Shown here in pieces: positions 26,126-33,930 of a DNA stretch of 33,930 bases. The stretch spans positions 1-33,930 of the forward strand of contig QCDJ01000013.1 of NCBI GenBank assembly GCA_003280935.1, in the 5' to 3' direction. A program made the translations under genes and the position numbers. The DNA comes from Prochlorococcus sp. AG-355-B23. GTDB taxonomy: Bacteria > Cyanobacteriota > Cyanobacteriia > PCC-6307 > Cyanobiaceae. A model generated the notes under the pieces. That model was not told the DNA's origin and did not search any database. It worked only from the letters and a program-made list of their open reading frames with translations. Within the stretch, counting starts at the first letter, position 1. Every line of letters starts with the position of its first letter.

Positions 26126-26428
26126 TTATTTCTCCAGAATGGTACTAATATTTTTTTGAAACCAATTCTTTAATTGATCATCTTTTAATCTTGGAGAAAT
26201 GCGAGGCAATTCTATAATCTCCTCGGATCTAATTCCTTCAACAGCAATAACAGGTACTTCATAATCATATTTTTTATATTTATCTTTATATAAATCAACC
26301 CTATCAATATCAATTTCTTTAAGCTCCTCTAGATTAGGGAATAACTCATTAAGATTTATTTTTGCCAGTTTGTTTTTTAATGAATCACAAAGGCAACATC
26401 CCTGCCTAACAAAAATAAATATTTTCAT
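26126..26428 (-). CDS. Glutaredoxin-like protein (DUF836 type)
   Basis: A 100-residue thioredoxin-fold protein that starts MKIFIFVRQGCCLCDSLKNKL. Cys11 and Cys14 form the CxxC, with an extra Cys12 between them. A cis-proline region follows at YEVPVIAVEGI, with the last helix near the C-terminus. It belongs with the glutaredoxin-like DUF836 proteins; the redox partner is unknown. It lies 4 bases downstream of yidD and 9 bases upstream of murE. Confidence 0.86.
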   Translation of the reverse strand: MKIFIFVRQGCCLCDSLKNKLAKINLNELFPNLEELKEIDIDRVDLYKDKYKKYDYEVPVIAVEGIRSEEIIELPRISPRLKDDQLKNWFQKNISTILEK

Positions 26429-26432
26429 TCAT

Positions 26433-26669
26433 TTAGTCAGGCACAGGATCACATCCACAGGGAGTTAAAGGATGACATCTGCTTAATCTTCTTAAAGTTA
26501 ACCACCCTCCCTTCCAAGGACCATGTCTAGTAATTGCCTCATATCCATAAGAGCTACAACTTGGAATAAATCTGCATCTTGGTCCGAAAAAAGGAGAAAA
26601 CCACTTTTTATAAAAAGAAATCATAAAAAGAAGTATATAAGTAATTAATTTGTTAATAGTTTTGAACAC
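26433..26669 (-). CDS. yidD: Membrane protein insertion efficiency factor YidD
   Basis: A 78-residue protein with an amphipathic/hydrophobic N-terminus ([19 protein letters not shown]) and the conserved YidD core: [16 protein letters not shown] (36-51), [20 protein letters not shown] and CGCDPVP. The cysteines and PSCSSY are diagnostic. It sits at the inner membrane and assists YidC-dependent insertion. GTG at 26669 is the start. The rpsD promoter on the other strand overlaps this start region. Confidence 0.95.
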   Translation of the reverse strand: MFKTINKLITYILLFMISFYKKWFSPFFGPRCRFIPSCSSYGYEAITRHGPWKGGWLTLRRLSRCHPLTPCGCDPVPD

Positions 26670-26690
26670 TTTGATGATGTAAAATATAAT
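26662..26690 (+). promoter_or_regulatory. Promoter of rpsD
   Basis: TTGAAC (26662-26667) and a perfect TATAAT (26685-26690) are separated by 17 bases. The start of transcription is expected near 26697, about 68 bases ahead of the rpsD ATG. It overlaps the yidD start codon on the opposite strand, so the two promoters may interfere. Confidence 0.65.
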
Positions 26691-26764
26691 TTCCGGTAGT
26701 AATTAGTTTAATTGAATTTAATCAATTATCCAATTTATTGCAAATTTCTATTTAATTTAAAATT

Positions 26765-27373
26765 ATGTCAAGATACCGCGGCCCCAGATTAAGGGTTACG
26801 CGTCGCTTGGGAGAACTACCAGGTCTCACCAGGAAAGCTTCAAAGAAGTCTAATCCTCCAGGTCAGCACGGCCAAGCCCGTCGCAAGCGATCAGAATATG
26901 CAATTCGTCTAGAAGAAAAACAGAAACTTAGATTTAATTATGGAGTTTCTGAAAAACAACTAGTACGTTATGTAAAAAAAGCTAGAGCTCAAGAAGGATC
27001 TACAGGAACTAACCTACTAAGACTTTTAGAAAACAGACTTGATAATATTTGTTTTAGATTAGGTTTTGGAGGTACAATCCCAGGCTCAAGACAATTAGTA
27101 AATCATGGCCATGTAACCGTTAATGGAAAGGTTCTTGATATTGCTGGTTATCAATGCAAATCAGGCGATGTAATCGGAATTAGAGAAAACAAAGCAAGCA
27201 AAAAACTTGTAGAAGGTAATATAGAATTCCCTGGTTTAGCAAATGTCCCACCTCATCTTGATTTAGACAAACCTAAATTAACGGGAAAAATAAATGGAAA
27301 ATGCGATAGAGAGTGGGTGGCTCTTGAAATAAACGAACTACTAGTTGTTGAATATTATTCAAGAAAAGTTTAA
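26765..27373 (+). CDS. rpsD: 30S ribosomal protein S4
   Basis: A 202-residue ribosomal protein that nucleates 30S assembly. It starts [21 protein letters not shown] and has the S4 RNA-binding domain [32 protein letters not shown] (about 91-122). It ends in VVEYYSRKV, the universal bacterial S4 tail form. This is the cyanobacterial/plastid length and has no N-terminal zinc cysteines. It uses less AT-biased codons at the start than its neighbours, as expected for a highly expressed gene. Confidence 0.99.
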   Translation: MSRYRGPRLRVTRRLGELPGLTRKASKKSNPPGQHGQARRKRSEYAIRLEEKQKLRFNYGVSEKQLVRYVKKARAQEGSTGTNLLRLLENRLDNICFRLGFGGTIPGSRQLVNHGHVTVNGKVLDIAGYQCKSGDVIGIRENKASKKLVEGNIEFPGLANVPPHLDLDKPKLTGKINGKCDREWVALEINELLVVEYYSRKV

Positions 27374-27395
27374 TACTACTTTTCTTTGGATTATT

Positions 27396-27424
27396 AAATC
27401 TCTCTTTTAAAAAAAGAGAGATTT
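27396..27424 (+). terminator. Hairpin after rpsD
   Basis: AAATCTCTCTTTT (27396-27408) pairs perfectly with AAAAGAGAGATTT (27412-27424), a 13-bp stem with a 3-base loop. It lies 22 bases after the rpsD stop. The following T-run is broken, so it may terminate partially, allowing some read-through into the next gene. Confidence 0.7.
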
Positions 27425-27448
27425 ATTTAATTCTTATTTTTAAAAATA

Positions 27449-28612
27449 ATGGAAAATAAGGAAAATAATATCAAAAAGCCAGGTTTAAAAACCCTATCTA
27501 TTCACCATGGGGAAACATTTGCAGAAGACACTGGATGCGTTATGCCTCCTATTTTTTCTACATCTACTTTCAAGCATGGTAATAAAGATAATTTCGACTA
27601 CACCAGATCAGGCAATCCAAACTTTAGAATTCTAGAAAGCATCCTTAAATCAATAGAAGATTCTAAATACTGTACAGTTTTTGGATCTGGAATTAGCGCG
27701 GTAACTGCAATTTCATCAACTCTAAAATCAGGTGACAAGATACTCTGCGAGTCAAATCTCTATGGTTGTACAGTGAGGATGTTCGAAAAAGTTTTCAAGA
27801 AATTTGGACTAGAAGTTTTATACACAGATTTTACAAACGAAAATAATATCAAAAAGATTTCAAACTTCGAGCCAACCTTGATATGGCTAGAAAGTCCAAC
27901 TAATCCACTTTTGAAGGTACTTGATATTAAGGCGATTTGTGATGAAGCGAATAAACTCGCAATACCAGTAGTTGTAGACAACACATTTTCTACAGCGCTT
28001 ATTCAAAAACCATTAGACCTTGGTGCAACACTATCGGTTGTAAGCACCACAAAATTCATTAATGGACATAGTGACGCACTTGGCGGAGCAGTACTGACAA
28101 ATAATGAGGGATGGAATAGTAAGATGCTTTTCTCTCAAAAAGCTCTCGGGCTTCAACCATCTCCTTTTGATAGTTGGCTCATTACGAGAGGAGTAAAAAC
28201 TCTTCCTTTAAGAATCGAACAACAAACTAAAAGTGCAGAATTTATTTCTGAAGAATTAGGTAATCATAAAATTATTAGTAAAGTAATTTACCCTTTTAAT
28301 CAAGAACATCCGCAATTTAATTTAGCAAAATCGCAAATGCAATTTGGAGGTTCAATGATCACCCTTAAATTAAATTTAAATAAAGAGGATACTTTTAAAT
28401 TTTGCAAATCTCTCAAATATTTCTCTCTAGCAGAAAGCCTTGGAGGAGTTGAAAGTTTAATTTGTCACCCTGCAACGATGACTCATGCTTCTGTTGATGA
28501 CAAAACAAAAAATCTACTAGGGATAGATGATGCTCTTGTCAGATTATCAATTGGATGTGAAGATACACACGATTTAATCTCGGACATTTTATTTGCTTTA
28601 AATAAATTCTGA
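27449..28612 (+). CDS. Cys/Met metabolism PLP enzyme, cystathionine gamma-synthase/lyase type
   Basis: A 387-residue fold-type I enzyme of the trans-sulfuration family. The family motifs are intact: Tyr51-Thr-Arg53 in YTRSGNPN (phosphate binding from the neighbouring subunit), Tyr105 in NLYGCT (ring stacking), Asp177 in VVVDNTF, and the PLP lysine Lys202 in STTKFINGHSDALGG. It makes or cleaves cystathionine in cysteine/methionine metabolism. Gamma-synthase and gamma-lyase cannot be separated from the sequence alone. It is 3 bases ahead of a second, divergent paralogue, with cysK next. Confidence 0.92.
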   Translation: MENKENNIKKPGLKTLSIHHGETFAEDTGCVMPPIFSTSTFKHGNKDNFDYTRSGNPNFRILESILKSIEDSKYCTVFGSGISAVTAISSTLKSGDKILCESNLYGCTVRMFEKVFKKFGLEVLYTDFTNENNIKKISNFEPTLIWLESPTNPLLKVLDIKAICDEANKLAIPVVVDNTFSTALIQKPLDLGATLSVVSTTKFINGHSDALGGAVLTNNEGWNSKMLFSQKALGLQPSPFDSWLITRGVKTLPLRIEQQTKSAEFISEELGNHKIISKVIYPFNQEHPQFNLAKSQMQFGGSMITLKLNLNKEDTFKFCKSLKYFSLAESLGGVESLICHPATMTHASVDDKTKNLLGIDDALVRLSIGCEDTHDLISDILFALNKF

Positions 28613-28615
28613 AAA

Positions 28616-30085
28616 TTGAGAGATTTACTTAAAAAACCTATATGGAAAAATTTAGAGTTGGGATATGCAATTCCTGATAGTATTCATGCTGTTTCTGTAG
28701 CATTACCAACTTGGAATGATGTAATAAATTACGAGGAAAAAGATCAAGAATGCATGAATTTATTGAAGTCCATTTACCCACGATTCGGGCTAAACCCCAT
28801 AGTGAAAAGATTATGCGAAAAAGTAAAAGAGCAAAATTACTACCACAATAAAAGTATCTGGCCATATCCGAATGAAAGCATAGCTTTTAAAGCTAAAAAA
28901 TACATTGATAGAAATACTTCTGAACAATTCTCGTTAATAGAGAAAAGAAATAATTTAGCTTTCTTAATAACTGAAAAAGAAGGAAGTATTTATGCAAAAT
29001 ATTTTTGGCAACATACAGGTCTTGGTCTATCTTCAAGAGCTGCCGCTATAGAACTAGGTCTTGAAGATTGCCCTCCAAAATCTTACGTAAATGAATGTTC
29101 TCAAAAAATAAAAAATAGAATTTCTAAATCTACAAAAATTGACTCTGATGATATTCACTTAACTTCATCTGGAATGTCTGCATTGCATACATCATTAGAA
29201 ATCATATATAAATTATTTCCAGCTAAACCAACACTCCAAGTTGGTTTTCCATATGTAGATGTACTTAAATTACCAATGAAAATCTTTCACGGAGCAAAGT
29301 TAATTACAGAAGAAAATTGCGCGGATATTGAATTAGAAATAAAAAGAATAAATCCATCAGCATTAATTATTGAACTTCCAAGTAATCCAATGCTCAAATG
29401 TGTAAACATTAAAAAAATTTCAAAAATTGCAAAAAAGCTAAATATTCCGTTAATTGTTGACGATACAATTGGTTCGAATTTAAATATAAATTCCATAGAA
29501 CATGCAGATATAGTTTTTACTTCACTTACAAAAATTTTTTCAGGTAGTGGTGATATTCTTGCCGGATCATTAATATTAAATCCAAAAAGCAAATGGATTG
29601 ATCAATGTAGAAATGCATTAAACGAGATTAATATTCCAATACTTTCCGATGGAGATATTGTTTATCTAGAGAAAGTTAGTAGAGATGTAAATCAAAGAGT
29701 TTTTGAACAAAATAAAGCATGTTTAGAATTAAAAAAAAGATTAGAGACTCATAGCGAGATTAAAAATATTTTCCATCCTGAAAATTGTCCAAATTTTAAT
29801 TCTTTACTTACTTCTAATGGGGGATACGGCTGCTTATTATCGTTTGAATTAAATGGAGGATTGAACAAAGCTAAAAAATTTTATGATTCTCTAAAAGTAT
29901 CTAAAGGACCTAGTTTAGGTACAAAATTTACTCTAGTTTGTCCTTATGTTTTACTAGCTCATTATGACGAGTTAGATTGGGCTGAAAGTTTTGGTATACC
30001 CTCGCACCTTATTAGAGTATCAGTTGGATTAGAAGACCAAGATCAATTATGGAAAACATTTTCTGAAGCACTAAATAATTTCTAA
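28616..30085 (+). CDS. Divergent cystathionine gamma-synthase-like protein (Str2-like)
   Basis: A 489-residue paralogue of the preceding gene, about 100 residues longer because of an N-terminal extension (residues 1-110) that carries no motif I know. The PLP fold remains: TSSGMSALHTSL (183-194), IIELPSNPMLK, VDD (281-283) in place of VDNTF, and a likely Schiff-base Lys306 in FTSLTKIFSGSGDILAGS. The YTRSGNP motif is absent, and the YGGT-type tyrosine is replaced by PYVDV. The pattern resembles the fungal Str2 group of cystathionine gamma-synthases. The start is TTG at 28616, 3 bases after the upstream stop. Confidence 0.85.
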   Translation: MRDLLKKPIWKNLELGYAIPDSIHAVSVALPTWNDVINYEEKDQECMNLLKSIYPRFGLNPIVKRLCEKVKEQNYYHNKSIWPYPNESIAFKAKKYIDRNTSEQFSLIEKRNNLAFLITEKEGSIYAKYFWQHTGLGLSSRAAAIELGLEDCPPKSYVNECSQKIKNRISKSTKIDSDDIHLTSSGMSALHTSLEIIYKLFPAKPTLQVGFPYVDVLKLPMKIFHGAKLITEENCADIELEIKRINPSALIIELPSNPMLKCVNIKKISKIAKKLNIPLIVDDTIGSNLNINSIEHADIVFTSLTKIFSGSGDILAGSLILNPKSKWIDQCRNALNEINIPILSDGDIVYLEKVSRDVNQRVFEQNKACLELKKRLETHSEIKNIFHPENCPNFNSLLTSNGGYGCLLSFELNGGLNKAKKFYDSLKVSKGPSLGTKFTLVCPYVLLAHYDELDWAESFGIPSHLIRVSVGLEDQDQLWKTFSEALNNF

Positions 30086-30169
30086 ATTCCTAGTATTTAC
30101 CGTATAGAAACTTATATACTCTTTTTCTGAATAATAGTTAGTATTAATATATATTTTCTCAATATATAA

Positions 30170-31156
30170 ATGGCAAAAATTTATGAGGACAACAGTTTTG
30201 CTATTGGAAACACTCCATTAGTAAAATTAAAATCAGTTACTAAAAACGCGAAAGCTACAGTACTTGCAAAAATTGAAGGTAGAAACCCCGCTTATAGTGT
30301 CAAATGTAGGATCGGCGCAAACATGATCTGGGATGCTGAGAAAAGTGGGAAACTTACAAAAGACAAAACTATTGTTGAGCCAACTTCTGGAAATACAGGA
30401 ATTGCTCTAGCTTTTACTGCTTCAGCAAGAGGTTATAAACTGATCCTTACAATGCCAGAATCCATGTCAATTGAAAGAAGAAGGGTTATGGCAGTGTTGG
30501 GTGCTGAAATTGTTTTAACAGAGGCATCTAAAGGTATGCCTGGAGCAATAGCCAAGGCTAAAGAAATTGCAGAAAGTAATCCTTCTCAATATTTCATGCC
30601 AGGTCAATTTGATAATCCAGCAAACCCTGAAATTCATTTCAAAACTACTGGACCAGAAATCTGGGATGATTGCGATGGTGAAATTGATGTCCTAGTTGCA
30701 GGGGTTGGAACTGGCGGCACAATTACAGGAGTTTCAAGATACATTAAGCAAGAGAAGGGCAAGAATATTACTTCTGTAGCTGTAGAACCATCACACAGTC
30801 CTGTTATTACACAGACAATGAATGGAGAAGAGGTTAAATCCGGACCACATAAAATCCAAGGAATTGGAGCAGGATTTATTCCTAAGAACCTTGACTTATC
30901 AATTGTTGATAAGGTCGAACAAGTAACAAATGACGAATCTATTGAGATGGCTCTTAGGTTAGCTAAAGAGGAAGGTCTATTAGTAGGAATATCTTGTGGG
31001 GCTGCCGCTGCTGCTGCTGTTAGATTAGCTGAACAAGATGAATATGCTGGGAAGACAATTGTAGTTGTTCTACCTGATTTAGCAGAGAGGTATTTATCAT
31101 CAATTATGTTTACTGAAGTTCCAAGCGGAATCATTCAAGAACCAGTCAAAGCCTAA
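30170..31156 (+). CDS. cysK: Cysteine synthase (O-acetylserine sulfhydrylase A)
   Basis: A fold-type II PLP enzyme of 328 residues that makes cysteine from O-acetylserine and sulfide. Lys45 in AYSVKCRIG forms the Schiff base. PTSGNTGIA (71-79) binds the substrate, [10 protein letters not shown] holds the PLP phosphate, and [11 protein letters not shown] is the C-terminal serine-binding segment. The start is ATG at 30170, 84 bases after the cystathionine-synthase paralogue. With the two upstream genes it forms a sulfur amino acid cluster. It is convergent with queA (2-base gap). Confidence 0.98.
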   Translation: MAKIYEDNSFAIGNTPLVKLKSVTKNAKATVLAKIEGRNPAYSVKCRIGANMIWDAEKSGKLTKDKTIVEPTSGNTGIALAFTASARGYKLILTMPESMSIERRRVMAVLGAEIVLTEASKGMPGAIAKAKEIAESNPSQYFMPGQFDNPANPEIHFKTTGPEIWDDCDGEIDVLVAGVGTGGTITGVSRYIKQEKGKNITSVAVEPSHSPVITQTMNGEEVKSGPHKIQGIGAGFIPKNLDLSIVDKVEQVTNDESIEMALRLAKEEGLLVGISCGAAAAAAVRLAEQDEYAGKTIVVVLPDLAERYLSSIMFTEVPSGIIQEPVKA

Positions 31157-31158
31157 AT

Positions 31159-32283
31159 CTATTTTTTCTCCAGTAGTGAATCTGGTGAAATATACATCGC
31201 ATCGCCATAAGAGAAGAATCTAAATTTTTCTTTTATGGCTTTTTTATATAGATCTAATAATCTTTCTCTACCAATCATTGCACTTACTAAAAGTAATAAT
31301 GAACTTTTAGGGAGATGAAAATTAGTTAATAATCCATCAACTACCTTAAATTTATAACCTGGCTTAATTACTAAATCTACGTATTTAGCTATGGGAATAA
31401 AGTCATTAATTTCGTGAGAATAACAACTTTCAAGAGCTCTTACGCTAGTTGTTCCAATAGCAATTATTTTTCTATCTGTTTTCTTTATTCTTTTTATTTC
31501 CTCCACTACTTCCTTATTAACACTTACCCATTCTTTGTGAAGTTTTAAGTTACTTAAATCTTCTTGATCAATTGGTTTGAATGTTCCATAACCCACGTGC
31601 AAAGTTATCGGTAAGATTATTACGCCTTTTTTTTTTAGATTGGAAATAAGACTTTTGCTTAAGTGTAAACCAGCTGTTGGAGCAGCAACTGCCCCCGGAT
31701 TTGTTGCATACTCAGTTTGATAACTTTTCTCATGAAAAGATTCTTCTTCGGAATTTTTTATATAAGGAGGAAGAGGGATTTCCCCGTATTTATCAAGAAG
31801 TTCATTCATTGAATTGAGACAAGTTATATTTTCCGGAAATTTAATAAATCTCCCTCCAGTTTCTTCATCAACTCCATCAACAATCAAATTAATATCTTGT
31901 GCTAATGGAGATTTTAATTTTAATTTTTTATTTATTTTTAACTTTTTTGCTGGCTTTGCCAAACATAACCAAACACATTCATGGGATCTTTCTAAAACTA
32001 ATAATTCTACTAATGTCTTACTTTCTAATTCAACCTTTAACCTAGCTTTCATAACTTTAGTATTATTTACAATTACAAGATCCCCTTCTCTAAATTCATC
32101 TAAAAGATTCTTGGTAAATTTATTAGCTAAATAGTCTTCTTCTAAAAAACTATTTCTAACTATCATCAATCTTGATTCATGCCTAATTGCAGAAGGTTTA
32201 CTAGCAATTAATGAAGGATCAAGTAAATAATCATAAGCTTCAAGCTTATAATCTCTTTCTTCATTATTAATTGGAGAAATCAA
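31159..32283 (-). CDS. queA: S-adenosylmethionine:tRNA ribosyltransferase-isomerase
   Basis: QueA transfers the ribosyl group of SAM to preQ1 in the tRNA anticodon, giving epoxyqueuosine. The 374-residue protein contains the usual QueA blocks: YDYLLDPSLIASKPS at the N-terminus, LVIVNNTKVMKARL, GEIPLPPYIK, the AAPTAGLHLSKSLI active-site segment, HVGYGTFKPI, and IAIGTTSVRALES. The end FSYGDAMYI is typical. It lies 6 bases downstream of pdhC on the same strand, so the two are probably co-transcribed although functionally unrelated. Confidence 0.97.
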   Translation of the reverse strand: MISPINNEERDYKLEAYDYLLDPSLIASKPSAIRHESRLMIVRNSFLEEDYLANKFTKNLLDEFREGDLVIVNNTKVMKARLKVELESKTLVELLVLERSHECVWLCLAKPAKKLKINKKLKLKSPLAQDINLIVDGVDEETGGRFIKFPENITCLNSMNELLDKYGEIPLPPYIKNSEEESFHEKSYQTEYATNPGAVAAPTAGLHLSKSLISNLKKKGVIILPITLHVGYGTFKPIDQEDLSNLKLHKEWVSVNKEVVEEIKRIKKTDRKIIAIGTTSVRALESCYSHEINDFIPIAKYVDLVIKPGYKFKVVDGLLTNFHLPKSSLLLLVSAMIGRERLLDLYKKAIKEKFRFFSYGDAMYISPDSLLEKK

Positions 32284-32289
32284 TTAAAT

Positions 32290-33657
32290 TTAGGAGACAA
32301 GAGTCTCTGGCTCATCTTCAATTAGGGAAGCCAAGTCTTTTAAGAATGAAGCTCCATCAGCTCCATAGATCACTCTATGATCAGCTGTTAGATTTACTTG
32401 CATTATTTTTTTAACAGATATTGAACCATCACTATTAGCAACAACGGTTGGTTTCGATGATGCTATGGCTAAAATAGCACCGGTACCTGGAGGAAGAATT
32501 GCATCAAATCTATCAACTCCAAACATCCCAAGGTTAGATAAAGTGAAGGTTCCCGTTGAGTATTCATCAGGTTCTAATTGTTTTGATCTTGATCTTTTCA
32601 CGAGATCTTTCCATTCCCTAGACAATTCAAATAAATCAGTATTGCATGGTTCTTTTAAAACTGGAGTTATTAGTCCACCATCTTCCATCGCAACAGCAAC
32701 AGCAATATTTATATTTTCTGGATAAGAAATTCCATTTTCTGAAAAACTTGAGTTAACTTGAGGATGTTTCTTTAGTGTCTTAGCAACTGCTTTAACTAGT
32801 AAAGCAGTCATAGTCACTCCGTTCTGTTTTACTTTTTTATAGAAATTATCTAATTTATCTGTGTTGATGGAGTAACCCACCCTAAAACATGGCACATCTA
32901 AACTAGATTCCATATTTTTATTTACCGCTTTTTGAAGAGTATTAAATTGAACTGTTTCTCCGGGATTACCAAAACTATTTCCTGAAGCTTCTAGTTTACT
33001 TTCAACTCCCAAATTTGCACCAGGGATACTTGCAGGAGAACCACTTTCGCCTATCCATGGAATAGAGACTGGTTGGCCATTAGCTTTTAAAATATCATCT
33101 GCTTGAATTCTTCCATGAGGTCCTGATCCATGAACCTTTGCTAAATCAACACCCATTTGAGAGGCAAGTTTTTTAGCTCTTGGAGATGCAATCACCCTCG
33201 AAGAGACATTACTCGTTGCAGCATTTATTTGATCACTATTAAAAGATGGGGCTGCCTTTTCACTCATTAATACGACTTCTTTTTCTTGTTTTTCAATAAT
33301 TTCACTTTGAACCACAGGTTTTTCTTCAGTTTTATTGCTTACCAATTCAAGTTGATCCGAACTAGAAACTTCGGGTTGATTTCCTTTATTTTGTTCTTGA
33401 ACAGAAGCTATCTCATCCTCATTTTCTACAATAAGACCAATAGTCTCTCCTACTGGTGCAGTGCTGCCAGCAGGCATTAAAACAGCTGCAAGATATCCAT
33501 CTTGAAAAGATTCAACATCCATATCTGCCTTGTCAGATTCAACAACCAAGACAGATTCACCTCTTTCAACTTTATCTCCTGGATTTTTCAACCATTCCAC
33601 AATCTTGCCCTCCGTCATAGTAGAACTCAAGGCAGGCATGAATATTTCGTGAGACAT
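32290..33657 (-). CDS. pdhC: Pyruvate dehydrogenase E2, dihydrolipoamide acetyltransferase
   Basis: The core acetyltransferase of the pyruvate dehydrogenase complex, 455 residues. One lipoyl domain occupies 1-80, with the lipoylated Lys43 in ESDKADM. A glutamate-rich linker (81-155) follows, then the E1/E3-binding domain at about 156-191 (ASPRAKKLASQMGVDL...HGRIQADDIL). The catalytic domain ends with TADHRVIYGADGASFL and catalytic His427. The usual HxxxDG is HRVIYG here, with Tyr431 replacing Asp. The plastid and cyanobacterial E2 proteins share this form as I remember them, so it is probably not a loss of function. The start is ATG at 33657. Confidence 0.96.
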   Translation of the reverse strand: MSHEIFMPALSSTMTEGKIVEWLKNPGDKVERGESVLVVESDKADMDVESFQDGYLAAVLMPAGSTAPVGETIGLIVENEDEIASVQEQNKGNQPEVSSSDQLELVSNKTEEKPVVQSEIIEKQEKEVVLMSEKAAPSFNSDQINAATSNVSSRVIASPRAKKLASQMGVDLAKVHGSGPHGRIQADDILKANGQPVSIPWIGESGSPASIPGANLGVESKLEASGNSFGNPGETVQFNTLQKAVNKNMESSLDVPCFRVGYSINTDKLDNFYKKVKQNGVTMTALLVKAVAKTLKKHPQVNSSFSENGISYPENINIAVAVAMEDGGLITPVLKEPCNTDLFELSREWKDLVKRSRSKQLEPDEYSTGTFTLSNLGMFGVDRFDAILPPGTGAILAIASSKPTVVANSDGSISVKKIMQVNLTADHRVIYGADGASFLKDLASLIEDEPETLVS

Positions 33658-33715
33658 AAGAAAATTGTTATTGCATAAGTTTCAAGAGATTTCTACCAAA
33701 CTTCCTAAAGTTTTT

Positions 33716-33805
33716 ATGAGAAAGAACCCTTTAAACTCTTGTTTTAATTATACGAAATCATGTTCACAGTGGGAACTCTTAAAACTTAAGAAAGTAATAA
33801 TTTAG
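33716..33805 (+). CDS. Possible 29-aa small protein
   Basis: An ATG at 33716 opens a 29-residue frame to TAG at 33805, beginning MRKNPLNSCFNYTKSCSQWELL and ending LKKVII. The two cysteines and SQWEL core are unlike the random Lys/Ile/Asn-rich frames expected here. The peptide also reminds me of tiny SQWEL-containing proteins in picocyanobacteria, which I cannot check. It lies alone in the intergenic region divergent from pdhC. No ribosome binding site is seen. Confidence 0.42.
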   Translation: MRKNPLNSCFNYTKSCSQWELLKLKKVII

Positions 33806-33875
33806 ATCGATTAGAATTTAAATTTTTCGTAATTAAGATTTACTTATATTTATCAAAAAATACTAAATCTTCTCT

Positions 33876-33930
33876 TTAATTATTATCTATAGATTGAATA
33901 ACTCCATCTTTAACCGTAATCGAGACTTGC
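33876..33930 (-). CDS. Probable C-terminal tail of a minus-strand gene cut by the right edge
   Basis: The complementary strand is open from the edge to TAA at 33876 in one frame, giving QVSITVKDGVIQSIDNN as the last 17 residues. The alternating hydrophobic pattern is protein-like, and the other two frames of this strand stop within the window. The fragment is too short to identify. Confidence 0.35.
   Translation of the reverse strand, partial: QVSITVKDGVIQSIDNN

Noticed and set aside
30634..31134. 166-residue frame antisense to cysK
   Set aside because: It lies wholly inside a well-supported cysK, is rich in Ser/Pro/Thr as expected for a complementary frame, and shows no motif.
32290..33657. 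Inactive E2 because Asp of HxxxDG is replaced by Tyr
   Set aside because: The HRVIYGAD form is, as I recall, normal for cyanobacterial and plastid E2 proteins, so loss of activity is not indicated.

Overview
The window is a compact, AT-rich piece of a picocyanobacterial chromosome, most probably high-light-adapted Prochlorococcus. The basis is very low GC throughout, intergenic gaps of a few to about 250 bases, and cyanobacterial marker genes: ndhB, the chlorophyll synthase chlG, a PetP/DUF2862 protein, a phylloquinone-type menG and a plastid-like pyruvate dehydrogenase E2. No rRNA, tRNA, transposase, phage gene or CRISPR array was seen. About a third of the genes need GTG or TTG starts.

Layout. 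1-2899 (minus): a truncated repeat-bearing lipoprotein and topA. 3075-5298 (plus): ndhB and an orphan ABC ATPase. 5301-8134: birA, a DciA-like protein, menG and hisF. 8194-11145 (plus): petP-like gene, chlG and a bifunctional penicillin-binding protein. 11155-12864 (minus): rsmB preceded by two very small genes (59 and 47 aa). 12970-15235 (minus): a light-repair cassette of a photolyase of the Fe-S (PhrB-like) family, a 43-aa DUF2256 protein overlapping it by ATGA, a TIGR03643 protein and a DCC thiol-disulfide protein. 15401-20660: a hypothetical gene, trmH, an orphan dipeptide-type permease, lepA and mqo. 20731-24511: nfu, a small membrane protein, a DUF4278 peptide with an elaborate leader, an ArsM-like methyltransferase, a cysteine-lyase-like PLP enzyme and an SDR. 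24581-26669 (minus): yidD, a glutaredoxin-like gene and murE. 26765-31156 (plus): rpsD, two cystathionine-synthase-type paralogues and cysK. 31159-33657 (minus): pdhC and queA. The right edge has a possible 29-aa gene and the tail of another minus-strand gene.

The most striking locus is 21381-21729. A good sigma-70-type promoter is followed, at the predicted transcription start, by a perfect GTA-N8-TAC palindrome, the NtcA consensus. Next comes a leader that resembles the glutamine-binding glnA/Downstream-peptide RNA class, then a 57-aa basic peptide made of three LxYRxxxY repeats, then a strong intrinsic terminator. An NtcA site in a repressing position plus a glutamine-riboswitch-like leader on a small basic protein parallels the architecture known for the glutamine synthetase inactivating factor gene gifB in other cyanobacteria. 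This points to a nitrogen-status-controlled small effector; its function is unproven.

Other points: the photolyase keeps two of the four cysteines of the Fe-S family and appears to have lost the CxxC pair by deletion; the second cystathionine-synthase paralogue is divergent and resembles the fungal Str2 type; the DciA-like protein ends in a zinc-ribbon-like CxxC...CxxC module.
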